DNA of 64,000 bases from JABDJX01 sp039942715 (GCA_039942715.1 JBDVBY010000003.1:124001-188000); one strand, 5' to 3'; shown: positions 51,333 through 60,656, counted from the stretch's first letter. The notes: generated by a model from the sequence alone, not told the origin. Numbers and translations: made by a program.

Positions 51333-51945
51333 CGGCCAAAAGACTGCGAAATGCCGGACGGGATTTTATCTTGGCGTACCAGTCATGCACCGTCGGGAAC
51401 TGGTTCCAATCTACGTCAGAAATATAATCCAGCGCCGAAAGATGCGAGGCCGCCGCAAAATCCGCAAGACTAAGTTCATTACCAGCCAACCATCGACGAT
51501 CATCCAGCAAACCGCTGATATAGCCCAAATGCATTTTGACGGCCTTCGCGCCCGCTTTGACATTTTTGCTGTCGGGGTAACCTTCTTTGGTAATCTTCTT
51601 GTTCACACGCTCATAGAGCAACTTTGACGTCACTTCGGCATGAAACTTGTCATCAAACCACCCAACAAGGCGACGGACTTCATGGCGAGCTGCGGGTTCT
51701 TTGGGAAGCAAAGACGGTTCAGGATGGCGCTCTTCGATATACTCGCAAATCGGCGCGCTTTCCGCCAAGGTAAGCCCGTCGATCTTCAGGATTGGCACCT
51801 TGCCGGCTGGATTGCGGCGCATGAATTCTGGATCGCGTTCCCAATAGCGTTCTTCAACCAGCTCCACCTCAAGCTTTTTCTCCGCAAGCGACAGACGCAC
51901 CTTGCGACAGAACGGAGAAAGCGGAACGTGATACAGCCGGATCAT
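51280..51945 (-). CDS. fzlA: GST-fold FtsZ-binding protein FzlA (probable)
   Basis: A 221-residue glutathione-S-transferase fold: thioredoxin-like N-terminal part (LYHVPLSPFCRKVRLSLAEKK) and helical C-terminal part. FzlA binds FtsZ and sets filament curvature and constriction rate in Caulobacter. The extended C-terminal end PPPPHYADLDF and the block WNQFPTVHDWYAKIKSRPAF fit FzlA better than catalytic GSTs. It is followed by queG on the same strand. The FzlA call rests on remembered family features. Confidence 0.7.
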   Translation of the reverse strand: MIRLYHVPLSPFCRKVRLSLAEKKLEVELVEERYWERDPEFMRRNPAGKVPILKIDGLTLAESAPICEYIEERHPEPSLLPKEPAARHEVRRLVGWFDDKFHAEVTSKLLYERVNKKITKEGYPDSKNVKAGAKAVKMHLGYISGLLDDRRWLAGNELSLADFAAASHLSALDYISDVDWNQFPTVHDWYAKIKSRPAFRSLLADAVPGFPPPPHYADLDF

Positions 51946-52009
51946 CGAAAAAAGCCCCTTGTTTCCCTATCAATGCCGTGAAGTCGCGCAGGTTTCAACC
52001 AACCTCAGT

Positions 52010-52741
52010 TCACTGAAAACAGGATGCGCGCCCATCAACCCGTATTGTCGCCGCTCCGTCAGCGATTGCTCGCGCACGCCGATCGGTTGCAGACGATGGA
52101 TTTACAGCCTGACGCTCTTTCGGGTTGGGCAGAACTGCGGCCAACAACGACGCTTGTCGTGCTGAAAGTTGTTTTGCCGATACTCCAAAGTGGTGCTGTG
52201 CGGCAGCCTCAATCCCAAAAACGCCAGTGTCAAACTCGGCCACGTTTAAGTAAATCTCAACGATCCTGCGCTTGGACCAGAACGCCTCAGTTACAGGGGT
52301 CATCACGCCTTCAAGCGCTTTGCGCAACCACGAGCGTCCTTGCCAAAGCCAGACGTTCTTCACCACTTGTTGGGACAAAGTAGAAGCTCCGCGATTGCCG
52401 CCCTGCGCGATTGCAGCGCGTAACTGGGCCATATCAAATCCCCAGTGCAGACAGAAGTTGGCATCTTCTGCGGCGACAACAGACCGCGCAACCACAGGCG
52501 CGATATCCTCCATTGGCACCCATTTTCGCTCGATCGAACCAAGTCGCACGCCTTCTGACAGAATGTAAGGCGTCGTTGGCGGAGGGATTAATGCGTAAGC
52601 ACCGACAAGGATACAAATCGCCAAACCCAGAGAGATCAGCCCACGCCACGCCCATGCAACTGGGCGGAGCCGGCGCACTTTGGGGGCCGGTTTCGTCTTT
52701 TTCTTACTGCTCGGTTTCTTTGCTGTCGTCTTGCGCGCCAT
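52010..52741 (-). CDS. mtgA: Monofunctional biosynthetic peptidoglycan transglycosylase MtgA
   Basis: A 243-residue GT51 glycosyltransferase that polymerises lipid II without a transpeptidase domain. A basic cytoplasmic tail (TTAKKPSSKKKTKP) precedes one membrane segment (about residues 31-52). Motifs are AAEDANFCLHWGFD with the catalytic Glu and GASTLSQQVVKN. I took the ATG at 52741; a GTG 15 bp upstream is possible. Confidence 0.93.
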   Translation of the reverse strand: MARKTTAKKPSSKKKTKPAPKVRRLRPVAWAWRGLISLGLAICILVGAYALIPPPTTPYILSEGVRLGSIERKWVPMEDIAPVVARSVVAAEDANFCLHWGFDMAQLRAAIAQGGNRGASTLSQQVVKNVWLWQGRSWLRKALEGVMTPVTEAFWSKRRIVEIYLNVAEFDTGVFGIEAAAQHHFGVSAKQLSARQASLLAAVLPNPKERQAVNPSSATDRRARAIADGAATIRVDGRASCFQ

Positions 52742-52778
52742 GCCCTCAGCTTGCACGAGACTGGTCCAACATCAAGTC

Positions 52779-53444
52779 CTACTCAGCCGCAGAGAAGCCT
52801 TCACTTTTCTGCCGCTCAATACGCGATATGACCTTTTCGCGCTTCTTGGCAAAGCGTTTCTTAAGCCGGGCAACACGCCGCTTTTGGTAGGCGATAATCA
52901 GTGGGTTTGACAAAAAATAGGCAGCGATACCGCACGCAAGACCGGGCAGGATACCGCCCACAAGATAGGGCAGAAACACACCATCGAAGAACCGGAACAA
53001 TCCGTCCCAATGGGTGGTCGCAGGCGTAAATATCGCGATCATATTGTGCCAAAGATCCAGTGTGGCGGCCGTAAAGGCCTCAAACACCATCGGCAAAGGC
53101 AAACTAGGACGACCAAGAAGCGATGACCCAACTTCCATTGAAACCGCCACGATCAACGGAAAGGTGATCGGATTGCCAAAGAACGTCGCCAAAATAGCTG
53201 CGAGGATGTTGCCGCGCATGAGAGCCGCGAGTGACGCGGCCACCACAAAGTGAAATCCAAACAGAGGCGTGAACGACGTAAAGACCCCAGCAGCAATGCC
53301 GCGGCTGATCTTATGTGCAGGGTCCGGCAAACGCCGCATCCGATAGGTCACGTACCAAAAAGCACGCGTCCAACCACCCTTAGGATAAAGGGCTTCTTTG
53401 AACCACTGATACGTGGTTTTGGGTGTGCGTCGCTTAAAGACCAC
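52779..53444 (-). CDS. DUF2062 family membrane protein
   Basis: A 221-residue protein with about three membrane segments and the DUF2062 core GIAAGVFTSFTPLFGFHFVVAASLAALMRGN, split here as GVFTSFTPLFGFHF (about residues 48-61) and the following hydrophobic stretch. The C-terminus is basic. Function unknown. It starts with GTG (53444), with AGAGGA about nine bases upstream, 21 bp after the rsh stop on the same strand, so the two may be co-transcribed. Confidence 0.82.
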   Translation of the reverse strand: MVFKRRTPKTTYQWFKEALYPKGGWTRAFWYVTYRMRRLPDPAHKISRGIAAGVFTSFTPLFGFHFVVAASLAALMRGNILAAILATFFGNPITFPLIVAVSMEVGSSLLGRPSLPLPMVFEAFTAATLDLWHNMIAIFTPATTHWDGLFRFFDGVFLPYLVGGILPGLACGIAAYFLSNPLIIAYQKRRVARLKKRFAKKREKVISRIERQKSEGFSAAE

Positions 53445-53465
53445 CTCTGCGCGTCCTCTCCCTTG

Positions 53466-55586
53466 TTAAGGTTTGCGCTCTAAATCTCGATGACGCGCAA
53501 CAGAGGCCACATCACTGTCAGCTTCTAAGGCCAGCATCACCGCGTGCAGGTGTTCATCATCGCTAAGTTCTACGTCAACAATAAGACGGTAAAAGTCCGG
53601 CTTTCTGTCAATAAACACTAAATCCGATATATTTGCGCGCTGCTCACCAATCAATGTACATATCCGCCCAAGCACCCCACTTCCGTTCGCTATTGTGAGA
53701 TCAAGGCTCACGGAATGTGCCGCAGGATGCTGCCCTTCATGCCAATGCAAATCAACCCAGCGCTCAAGATCATCCTCAAAATCAACCAGCGCCTCGCAAT
53801 CAATGCTGTGAATCATCACACCTTTGCCGCGATACGCGATCCCAACGATCCGCTCGCCCGGAACAGGTTGACAGCAAGAAGCGCGCCGGAATGTTTGACT
53901 GGGACTTAGGCCCACAACCGCGCGGGCCACATCAATTTCGTCACCGGGTTTGCGAGCTAAATTGGGGTAGAGCGTTTCGATTACGCGCCTTGCGGTCATC
54001 TCGGCAGACCCGATGCGCGCCAGAACTTCATTGCGATCATCAAAGCCCAACTGCTTGGCGGCCGTGTTCAGCGCTTTGTCAGTCACGCGCTTACCAATCT
54101 CATCAAACGCCACACGTGCCAATTCGCGCCCAAGCTTGATAAACCGCGCGCGATCTTCTTCACGCAAACTGCGTCGGATCGCAGCCTTGGCACGCCCGGT
54201 CGCCACGATATCAATCCAAGTCGCTTGAGGCCGCTGGCCCTCAGCCGTCATGATATCCACCGATTGCCCGTTCTTCAGACGAGTCCAAAGTGGGACACGC
54301 AGCCCATCCACTTTGGCACCGACACAACTATCGCCGATGCGCGTGTGGATCATGTAGGCGAAATCAAGAGGGGTTGCACCACGCGGCAGTTTGATCACCT
54401 CGCCCTTGGGAGTGAAGCAAAACACTTGGTCGGCGTACATTTCCATTTTGACGTGCTCGAGAAACTCGTCATGATCCTCTTCGGAATCAAAGCGTTCCGT
54501 CAAAGTGGCAATCCACTTAGCCGGATCAATCGCAAACGGATTTTCCGCCTGCACTCCGTCACGATACGACCAGTGCGCCGCGATGCCCGTTTCAGCCACC
54601 TCGTGCATTTCTCGCGTGCGAATCTGAACTTCGACCCGCTTGCCATCGCGTCCCGACACCGTGGTGTGGATCGAACGATAGCCGTTCGATTTTGGCTGGC
54701 TGATGTAATCCTTAAACCGGCCCGGCACCGCCGCCCACCGTTGATGCACAGCGCCCATAGCGCCATAGCAATCCGCCTCAGATCCTACAATAATCCGAAA
54801 CCCATAGATGTCTGAGAGTCGCGAAAAGCCGATCTTTTTCTCTTCCATCTTGCGCCAGATAGAATGCGGTTTCTTTGCACGGCCAAACACCTCGGCCTCA
54901 ATGCCAGCCCGGCTTAGTTCACGTTCAATGTCGCCCGTAATCTTCTGGATCACATCGCCAGTTTCGCGCTGCAACGTAATAAAGCGGCGAATGATCGAGT
55001 TGCGCCCCTCAGAATTTAAAACCCGAAACGCCAGATCTTCGAGTTCTTCGCGCATCCATTGCATACCAATGCGACCGGCAAGGGGCGCATAAATGTCCAT
55101 CGTCTCGCGCGCCTTTTGAGCCTGCTTTTCGGGTCGCATCGCACGGATCGTGCGCATATTGTGCAACCGGTCCGCAAGCTTCACCAGAATCACCCGCAGG
55201 TCTTTGGACATCGCCATAAACAGTTTGCGAAAATTCTCGGCCTGCTTCGTCTCGGTAGACGACAGTTGCAGATTGGTCAGCTTGGTAACACCGTCAACCA
55301 ACTCGGCCACTTCAGACCCAAATTCGCCTTCGACCTCGGCATAAGTCGACCGTGTGTCTTCAATCGTGTCGTGCAAAAGGGCCGTGATGATCGTGGCATC
55401 GTCAAGTTGCTGCTCTGTCAGGATCGCCGCAACAGCAACGGGATGCGAAAAATACGGCTCGCCCGAGTGTCGCATTTGGCCTTCGTGCATACGTTGGCCG
55501 TAATCATAGGCGCGAGCAATCGCGCCAGAATTTGATTTCGGGTTATAATTTTGGACCAGTGCGATCAGGTCGTCTGCGTCGATCAT
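53466..55586 (-). CDS. rsh: Bifunctional (p)ppGpp synthetase/hydrolase (RelA/SpoT homologue)
   Basis: A 706-residue stringent-response enzyme. Order: HD hydrolase (about 25-160, with FSHPVAVA and LLHDTIEDT), synthetase (about 240-350, with KKPHSIWRKMEEKKIGF and SQPKSNGYRSIHT), TGS (about 390-450, FTPKGEVIKLPRGATPLDFA), a helical/CC region with the RASCCQPVPGERIVG Cys pair, and a C-terminal ACT domain. HD residues are intact, so both activities are expected. Its start lies 24 bp downstream of the rpoZ stop, the usual spoT-rpoZ linkage. Confidence 0.95.
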   Translation of the reverse strand: MIDADDLIALVQNYNPKSNSGAIARAYDYGQRMHEGQMRHSGEPYFSHPVAVAAILTEQQLDDATIITALLHDTIEDTRSTYAEVEGEFGSEVAELVDGVTKLTNLQLSSTETKQAENFRKLFMAMSKDLRVILVKLADRLHNMRTIRAMRPEKQAQKARETMDIYAPLAGRIGMQWMREELEDLAFRVLNSEGRNSIIRRFITLQRETGDVIQKITGDIERELSRAGIEAEVFGRAKKPHSIWRKMEEKKIGFSRLSDIYGFRIIVGSEADCYGAMGAVHQRWAAVPGRFKDYISQPKSNGYRSIHTTVSGRDGKRVEVQIRTREMHEVAETGIAAHWSYRDGVQAENPFAIDPAKWIATLTERFDSEEDHDEFLEHVKMEMYADQVFCFTPKGEVIKLPRGATPLDFAYMIHTRIGDSCVGAKVDGLRVPLWTRLKNGQSVDIMTAEGQRPQATWIDIVATGRAKAAIRRSLREEDRARFIKLGRELARVAFDEIGKRVTDKALNTAAKQLGFDDRNEVLARIGSAEMTARRVIETLYPNLARKPGDEIDVARAVVGLSPSQTFRRASCCQPVPGERIVGIAYRGKGVMIHSIDCEALVDFEDDLERWVDLHWHEGQHPAAHSVSLDLTIANGSGVLGRICTLIGEQRANISDLVFIDRKPDFYRLIVDVELSDDEHLHAVMLALEADSDVASVARHRDLERKP

Positions 55587-55610
55587 ACGGCCCCTGCTCG
55601 GGGTGCCGCC

Positions 55611-55964
55611 TTACGGCTGCCCCTGAGCCTCCATCAACGCACGCAAAAGCTTTTCTTCGCTCATGTCGTCTTCAGCAGGCTTGTCATTTTCAGCCCCCAT
55701 CAAAAGCGCCATTGCATCTTCTTCAGGCTCATCGACCTCAATCTGCGTCTGGTTTGCCTCGATCATACGTTCGCGCAATTCGTCAGCCGATTGAGTTTCA
55801 TCTGCAATCTCGCGCAACGAAACGACAGGATTTTTGTCGTTGTCACGATCAACAGTCAACGGCGCTCCAGTTGAGATTTCACGGGCACGATGGGACGCAA
55901 GCATCACCAATTCGAACCGATTTGGAACTTTGTCTACGCAGTCTTCAACCGTCACGCGGGCCAT
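55611..55964 (-). CDS. rpoZ: RNA polymerase omega subunit RpoZ
   Basis: A 117-residue omega subunit that helps assemble beta' into RNA polymerase. The core MARVTVEDCVDKVPNRFELVM and LASHRAREIS is the family signature; the acidic C-terminal extension is typical of alphaproteobacteria. I took the ATG at 55964. It is followed by rsh, fitting the known functional tie between omega and ppGpp. Confidence 0.95.
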   Translation of the reverse strand: MARVTVEDCVDKVPNRFELVMLASHRAREISTGAPLTVDRDNDKNPVVSLREIADETQSADELRERMIEANQTQIEVDEPEEDAMALLMGAENDKPAEDDMSEEKLLRALMEAQGQP

Positions 55965-56225
55965 TTGATGTCTCCTGAGGTGGGAACAGAGTGCGGATGT
56001 AGTAAAAAGAACCATGAAAGACAAGGCTTATTCGCCCCACCACGTGTGCAAACACCCGCCGAATGTCGAAAAAGTGCACAAGACGCTACGGCAACTGTCT
56101 AAAAGAGTAGTTGCACAACAATTATAGCCCCGCTTATCTTGCCGCCGCTGGCCACCAGCGCGCCACTTTCAGGCGCATGGACGCTCACAGGCTCGGCCAG
56201 CCAAAAAAAATCGGAGGGAACGTTG

Positions 56226-56777
56226 ATGTTCTATAAAGACGAACGGCTTGCGCTGTTCATCGATGGATCTAACTTGTATGCCGCAGGAAAAGCGCTCGGG
56301 TTCGACATCGACTACAAGCTTTTGCGCAGCGAATTTATGCGCCGTGGAAAACTGCTTCGGGCTTTTTACTATACCGCATTGCTTGAGAACGACGAATATT
56401 CGCCCATCCGACCGCTGGTAGATTGGCTGCACTATAATGGCTTTACGATGGTCACAAAGCCGGCAAAAGAATTCACCGACAGTCAGGGTCGGCGCAAAGT
56501 CAAAGGCAATATGGACATCGAGCTGGCCGTGAACGCTATGGAGCTTGCTCCGCATGTCGATCACATGGTGATCTTCTCTGGGGATGGCGATTTTCGTCCC
56601 CTGGTGGAAAGCCTTCAGCGTCAAGGCGTTCGGGTGTCGGTGGTTTCCACAATCCGCAGTCAGCCCCCAATGATAGCTGACGAATTGCGCCGCCAGTGCG
56701 ACAACTTCATTGAGCTGGACGAGCTAAAAGACGTTGTCGGTCGCCCTCCGCGCGAAACCCCGGAAGAATTGGAATAA
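56226..56777 (+). CDS. NYN (LabA/DUF88) domain protein
   Basis: A 183-residue protein with the PIN-like NYN fold. Conserved acidic residues are in LALFIDGSNLYAAGK (about residues 9-23), KGNMDIELAVNAM and FSGDGDFRPLVESLQ. Such proteins are predicted metal-dependent RNases, and LabA-type members have regulatory roles; the target here is unknown. ATG 56226 follows TCGGAGGG. Two hairpins separate it from ispH. Confidence 0.88.
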   Translation: MFYKDERLALFIDGSNLYAAGKALGFDIDYKLLRSEFMRRGKLLRAFYYTALLENDEYSPIRPLVDWLHYNGFTMVTKPAKEFTDSQGRRKVKGNMDIELAVNAMELAPHVDHMVIFSGDGDFRPLVESLQRQGVRVSVVSTIRSQPPMIADELRRQCDNFIELDELKDVVGRPPRETPEELE

Positions 56778-56783
56778 CTTGGC

Positions 56784-56824
56784 TCGGCTCCCTCAGGAGC
56801 CGACCAACTGGGGCGTTGCCCCAG
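56784..56824 (+). terminator. Two tandem hairpins between the NYN gene and ispH
   Basis: Hairpin one is TCGGCTCC/GGAGCCGA (56784-56803) and hairpin two is CTGGGGC/GCCCCAG (56808-56824), four bases apart. There is no T-run, so termination would be weak. They may stabilise the NYN mRNA or separate the two genes. Confidence 0.45.
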
Positions 56825-56915
56825 CCAATCGACGCAGCGGGCTGCGGCGAAACATCCCTTATACTGGACGCTTCTGCCCCCTTGGATTACCTGTAAGTCG
56901 CAAGGAGAAGTCGAA

Positions 56916-57866
56916 ATGTCCAAGCCACCGCTCACTCTCTACCTCGCCGCCCCACGTGGGTTTTGTGCAGGTGTTGAACGCGCCATCAAGATCGTCGAAA
57001 TGGCGATCGAGAAATGGGGAGCGCCCGTTTATGTGCGCCACGAGATTGTTCACAACAAATTCGTGGTCGACGGTTTGCGCGAAAAAGGCGCAGTCTTCGT
57101 TGCAGAGTTGGACGCGTGCCCAACGGACCGACCTGTTATCTTTTCGGCCCACGGCGTGCCAAAGGCCGTACCGGCCGAGGCCGCGCGCCGCGAAATGGTG
57201 TTCGTCGATGCCACATGTCCGCTTGTTTCTAAAGTCCATATCGAAGCAGAGCGGCACCATCGAAATGGGCTTCAAATGGTCATGATCGGCCATGAGGGAC
57301 ACCCTGAAACTTTAGGAACGATGGGACAGTTACCAGATGGCGAAGTACTTTTGGTGGAAACGGCCGATGATGTCGCCCAGCTTGAACCGCGCGATCCCAA
57401 AAAACTGGCGTACATCACGCAAACAACGCTTTCCGTCGATGATACCGCCGACATCGTTCTAGCGCTTCAAACGCGGTTTCCTGCGATCGAAGGTCCGCAC
57501 AAAGAAGACATTTGTTATGCTACAACAAATCGGCAAGAAGCCGTGAAAGCCATTGCCCAAAAGATCGACGCTTTGCTTGTCATCGGTGCGCCCAATTCAT
57601 CGAACTCGAAACGTTTGGTCGAAGTGGGGAGTGCTGCGGGCTGTTCTTATGCACAACTCGTCCAACGCGCGGACGAAATTGACTGGCGCGCATTGGGCGA
57701 GATCAGAACCCTTGGCCTGACCGCCGGCGCGAGTGCGCCTGAGGTGCTGGTGAACGAAGTAATTGATGCGTTCCGCACGCGTTTTGACGTCACCATCGAA
57801 CTGGTCGAGACCGCAAAAGAGAACGTTGAATTCAAAGTGCCGCGCGTGTTGCGACAAAGCGCATAA
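56916..57866 (+). CDS. ispH: 4-Hydroxy-3-methylbut-2-enyl diphosphate reductase IspH (LytB)
   Basis: A 316-residue iron-sulfur enzyme making IPP and DMAPP in the last step of the MEP pathway. The three cluster Cys are in PRGFCAGVERA, VDATCPLVSK and an equivalent later Cys (AAGCSYAQL); EDICYATTNRQ is the family block with conserved Thr/Asn. Length is standard. AAGGAGAAG precedes the ATG. It supplies precursors for the ispA enzyme encoded at 45 kb. Confidence 0.96.
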   Translation: MSKPPLTLYLAAPRGFCAGVERAIKIVEMAIEKWGAPVYVRHEIVHNKFVVDGLREKGAVFVAELDACPTDRPVIFSAHGVPKAVPAEAARREMVFVDATCPLVSKVHIEAERHHRNGLQMVMIGHEGHPETLGTMGQLPDGEVLLVETADDVAQLEPRDPKKLAYITQTTLSVDDTADIVLALQTRFPAIEGPHKEDICYATTNRQEAVKAIAQKIDALLVIGAPNSSNSKRLVEVGSAAGCSYAQLVQRADEIDWRALGEIRTLGLTAGASAPEVLVNEVIDAFRTRFDVTIELVETAKENVEFKVPRVLRQSA

Positions 57867-57869
57867 AGA

Positions 57870-57892
57870 AGAGCGCAAAACGCTCTGTTTTC
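57870..57892 (+). terminator. Probable terminator after ispH
   Basis: Stem AGAGCG/CGCTCT with a five-base loop (57870-57886) followed by GTTTTCG. It lies directly after the ispH stop and before the LysE gene. Confidence 0.65.
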
Positions 57893-57939
57893 GCCCCGCC
57901 GCGTTGACACTTTGCCGCGGCGCGCGCAGATTGCCGCGC

Positions 57940-58554
57940 ATGATTTCAATGCAGTTTCTTCTCACCGCGCTGGTTGTGGTTTTGATCCCCGGCACGGGCG
58001 TTATTTACACACTTGCTTTGGGCCTTGGGCAGGGGCGGCGCGCCGCGATTGCAGCCGCTTTTGGCTGCACCATCGGAATCGTGCCGCATTTGGCCGCTGC
58101 GACCCTAGGGCTTGCCGCCGTCTTGCACACAAGTGCACTTTTGTTCACTGCAGTAAAGGTCGCAGGGGTCGCCTATTTGCTCTACCTTGCGTGGTCGTCT
58201 TTATCGGCGGGCGGCACATTGGCGATCAAACCTGAACGCACCCGCGAGGCTGATTGGCGGATTGCCCGGCGCGGCGCGTTGATCAACATTCTTAACCCGA
58301 AACTGTCGATCTTCTTTTTGGCATTGCTGCCCCCTTTTCTGTCCGGACACGCGGAGTCTGCCACTGCTGAAATGGTGGTGCTTGGCTTGGTTTTCATGGC
58401 TCTGACTTTTGCGATTTTTGTCCTCTACGGAGCCTTTGCCGCCGCCGCGCGCGATCGAATTCTAGAAAGCGAACGCGCCATGACATGGCTGAACCGCAGC
58501 TTTGCCGCTGTCTTTGCAGCACTTGCCGGTAGACTGGCGATGGAGCGCGCATGA
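57940..58554 (+). CDS. LysE family translocator
   Basis: A 204-residue membrane protein with six segments. The start FLLTALVVVLIPGTGVIYTLALGLGQG is the LysE/RhtB signature (PGP-like turn, here PGTG). The GALINILNPKLSIFFLALLP block is the second family motif. It probably exports an amino acid. It heads a tight chain: its stop overlaps the DUF3429 start (ATGA at 58551). An ATG four codons later is also possible. Confidence 0.88.
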   Translation: MISMQFLLTALVVVLIPGTGVIYTLALGLGQGRRAAIAAAFGCTIGIVPHLAAATLGLAAVLHTSALLFTAVKVAGVAYLLYLAWSSLSAGGTLAIKPERTREADWRIARRGALINILNPKLSIFFLALLPPFLSGHAESATAEMVVLGLVFMALTFAIFVLYGAFAAAARDRILESERAMTWLNRSFAAVFAALAGRLAMERA

Positions 58555-58985
58555 TACCACGTGCGCCGCTTTTTTTGGGGCTTGCTGGTTTGCTTCCGTT
58601 TCTGTGGGGGGCGATGACGCTTGTCTCAAGTGATCTCGCTATCTGGACAACCCGTACGATCGGACCTCGCTTCGCCGGGCCATTCGTTATGCTGAATTAC
58701 GGCACAATCATTTTGGCGTTTATGTCAGGCGTGCTTTGGGGATTTGCCGCGAGAGGCGCGCAAACTCTGAACTACGTGCTCTCTGTTGTTCCCGCACTTT
58801 GGGTATTTTTCATGGTCGGCGCCGGGGCCGCCTCCTCCGCTGTATATCTGATGGCAGGGTTTCTTGGCCTACTGGCGCTGGACTGGCATTTTGCAAAGCA
58901 AGGTCTGACGCCTAATTGGTGGATGCGCTTGCGCGTTTTACTGACTGTTATTGTTATCGCGTGTCTTAGTTTATTGGTGATCTGA
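58551..58985 (+). CDS. DUF3429 family membrane protein
   Basis: A 144-residue protein with four to five membrane segments of the DUF3429 family (GLLPFLWGAMTL, then LNYGTIILAFMSGVLWGFA). Function unknown. It is translationally coupled on both sides: ATGA with the LysE gene and TGATG with the methyltransferase gene. Confidence 0.82.
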   Translation: MIPRAPLFLGLAGLLPFLWGAMTLVSSDLAIWTTRTIGPRFAGPFVMLNYGTIILAFMSGVLWGFAARGAQTLNYVLSVVPALWVFFMVGAGAASSAVYLMAGFLGLLALDWHFAKQGLTPNWWMRLRVLLTVIVIACLSLLVI

Positions 58986-59584
58986 TGTCTGACGAAGAAA
59001 CACTTGCCGTTTATGCCACCTATGCTGCGGATTACGCCAAGCGGTTTGCACAGGACAAACCCGACGTACATTTACGCAAATTCATGGCCGTTTTGCCGAC
59101 CCAAGCGCGCGTCTTAGATTTGGGTTGCGGAAACGGGCGCACGACTGGCTTTATGGTCCGCGCCGGGATTGAGACAGAAGGCTGGGATGCCTCGCCGGAG
59201 ATGGCTGCTCTTGGCGCAAAACAGCACGATGTGGACATCAAAGTAGCCACATTCGCTGATTTAGACGCAGTTGATACTTACGACGGGATCTTTGCAAACT
59301 TCTCGCTGCTTCATGCCCCCAAATCCGAGATGCCAGATTATCTTGCGCGTATTGCGCGTGCGCTGAAACCGGGTGGACATCTGCACATCGGGTTAAAAAT
59401 GGGCAAAGGCGAAACCCGCGACAAGCTGGGCCGCTTTTATGCATATTACAGCGACCCTGAAATCACCGGGCTTTTGAACGATGTCGGCTTGCCATCGATT
59501 GACCGCAGCTATGGAGCAGACGTTGGGCTTGATGGCGAAACAGCACCATGGATTATTCTTCTTGCACAAAAGGCCGAGCCATGA
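58985..59584 (+). CDS. Class I SAM-dependent methyltransferase
   Basis: A 199-residue methyltransferase. The SAM-binding loop is VLDLGCGNGRTTG (motif I). Motif II acidic region is TEGWDASPEMAAL, and FANFSLLHAP corresponds to motif IV. The substrate is unknown. It shares one base with the DUF3429 stop and overlaps the GST gene (ATGA). Confidence 0.88.
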   Translation: MSDEETLAVYATYAADYAKRFAQDKPDVHLRKFMAVLPTQARVLDLGCGNGRTTGFMVRAGIETEGWDASPEMAALGAKQHDVDIKVATFADLDAVDTYDGIFANFSLLHAPKSEMPDYLARIARALKPGGHLHIGLKMGKGETRDKLGRFYAYYSDPEITGLLNDVGLPSIDRSYGADVGLDGETAPWIILLAQKAEP

Positions 59585-60204
59585 GCGATCTGACGCTTTA
59601 TTCCATGCCGTCTTCGGGAAACAGCTACAAGGTGCGTTTGCTCCTTGCGCTTTTGGGCCGCGACTATACTCATTTTGGGTTTGAATATGAGACGCCAGAA
59701 TTGGCCAACGCGCATGCGACGGGCGCGCTCCCGCTTGGCAAACTGCCTGTTTTGGTTTTGTCCAACGGCGACGCAATTCCAGAGTCCAACGCGATCCTCG
59801 CTTTTCTGGGCGAGGGAACAGATTGGGTACCAAGTGATACGATCTTGCGCGCAAAAATGTTCGGCTGGATGTTTTGGGAGCAAAACCAGCACGAGGGTGT
59901 GATTGCTGTGCGTGCCGCGCTGCAGGTTTATGAAAGTCGCAAACATCTGGCGACGCCCGAGCGCATGGCAGAACTTTTGGAAGCAGGTCACACCATTTTG
60001 GGCCGCATGGAGGCACATTTAACAGATCAAAACTGGCTTGTTGATGATATGCCAAGCTTGGCCGATATCTCGCTGTATGCCTACACGCATTCAGCGGGCA
60101 CCAAAGGCGGTTTTGACATGGAGCCCTTCCCAAATGTGACTGCATGGTGCGACCGGATCGCCACTTTGCCGAATTACGTTGGTCTGATGGAAATCCCTGT
60201 ATGA
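59581..60204 (+). CDS. Glutathione S-transferase family protein
   Basis: A 207-residue GST. The N-terminal thioredoxin-like part shows TLYSMPSSGNSYKVRLLLALLG with the possible catalytic Ser, then KLPVLVL and the glutathione-binding ESNAILAFL (cis-Pro and Ser of the G-site). The helical C-terminal part shows SLADISLYAYTHSA. It is a different branch from the FzlA protein in this window. Overlaps the methyltransferase and rnhA genes by 4 bp each. Confidence 0.88.
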   Translation: MSDLTLYSMPSSGNSYKVRLLLALLGRDYTHFGFEYETPELANAHATGALPLGKLPVLVLSNGDAIPESNAILAFLGEGTDWVPSDTILRAKMFGWMFWEQNQHEGVIAVRAALQVYESRKHLATPERMAELLEAGHTILGRMEAHLTDQNWLVDDMPSLADISLYAYTHSAGTKGGFDMEPFPNVTAWCDRIATLPNYVGLMEIPV

Positions 60205-60656
60205 CCAAACTTCTCGCCTACACAGATGGGGCCTGCTCTGGGAACCCCGGCCCCGGTGGCTGGGGCGCTTTGATGCAAGCAAAAGTCGGCGATGCCATTG
60301 TAAAAGAACGCGAGTTGAAGGGCGGCGAAAAGCTGACCACCAACAACCGGATGGAGCTTTTGGCCGCTATCAACGCGCTTGAAGCGCTGGAGCGTACATC
60401 TGCCATCACCATCGTGACCGACAGCACTTATGTGAAAAACGGTGTGACGTCATGGATTCATGGCTGGAAGAAAAACGGATGGAAAACCGCCGCAAAGAAA
60501 CCAGTAAAAAACGATGATCTTTGGAAGCGGCTTGATGAAGCGAACGCGCGCCATGATGTGACGTGGGAGTGGGTCAAAGGGCACGCGGGCCATGAAGAAA
60601 ACGAGCGTGCGGACGAGCTTGCGCGCGCTGGAATGGAACCGTTCAAGCCCAAATAA
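60201..60656 (+). CDS. rnhA: Ribonuclease HI
   Basis: A 151-residue endonuclease that cuts RNA in RNA-DNA hybrids. Catalytic acids are visible: Asp in AYTDGACSGNPGPGGWG, Glu in RMELLAAINAL, Asp in VTDSTYVKNGV and the last Asp in HEENERADELA. The basic handle (WKKNGWKTAAKKPVKN) is present. Start ATG 60201 overlaps the GST stop (ATGA). It ends the coupled chain that begins at lysE. Confidence 0.96.
   Translation: MTKLLAYTDGACSGNPGPGGWGALMQAKVGDAIVKERELKGGEKLTTNNRMELLAAINALEALERTSAITIVTDSTYVKNGVTSWIHGWKKNGWKTAAKKPVKNDDLWKRLDEANARHDVTWEWVKGHAGHEENERADELARAGMEPFKPK

Noticed and set aside
54225..54815. Plus-strand open frame of 196 codons
   Set aside because: It lies inside the rsh gene on the other strand, with no family resemblance or start signal.
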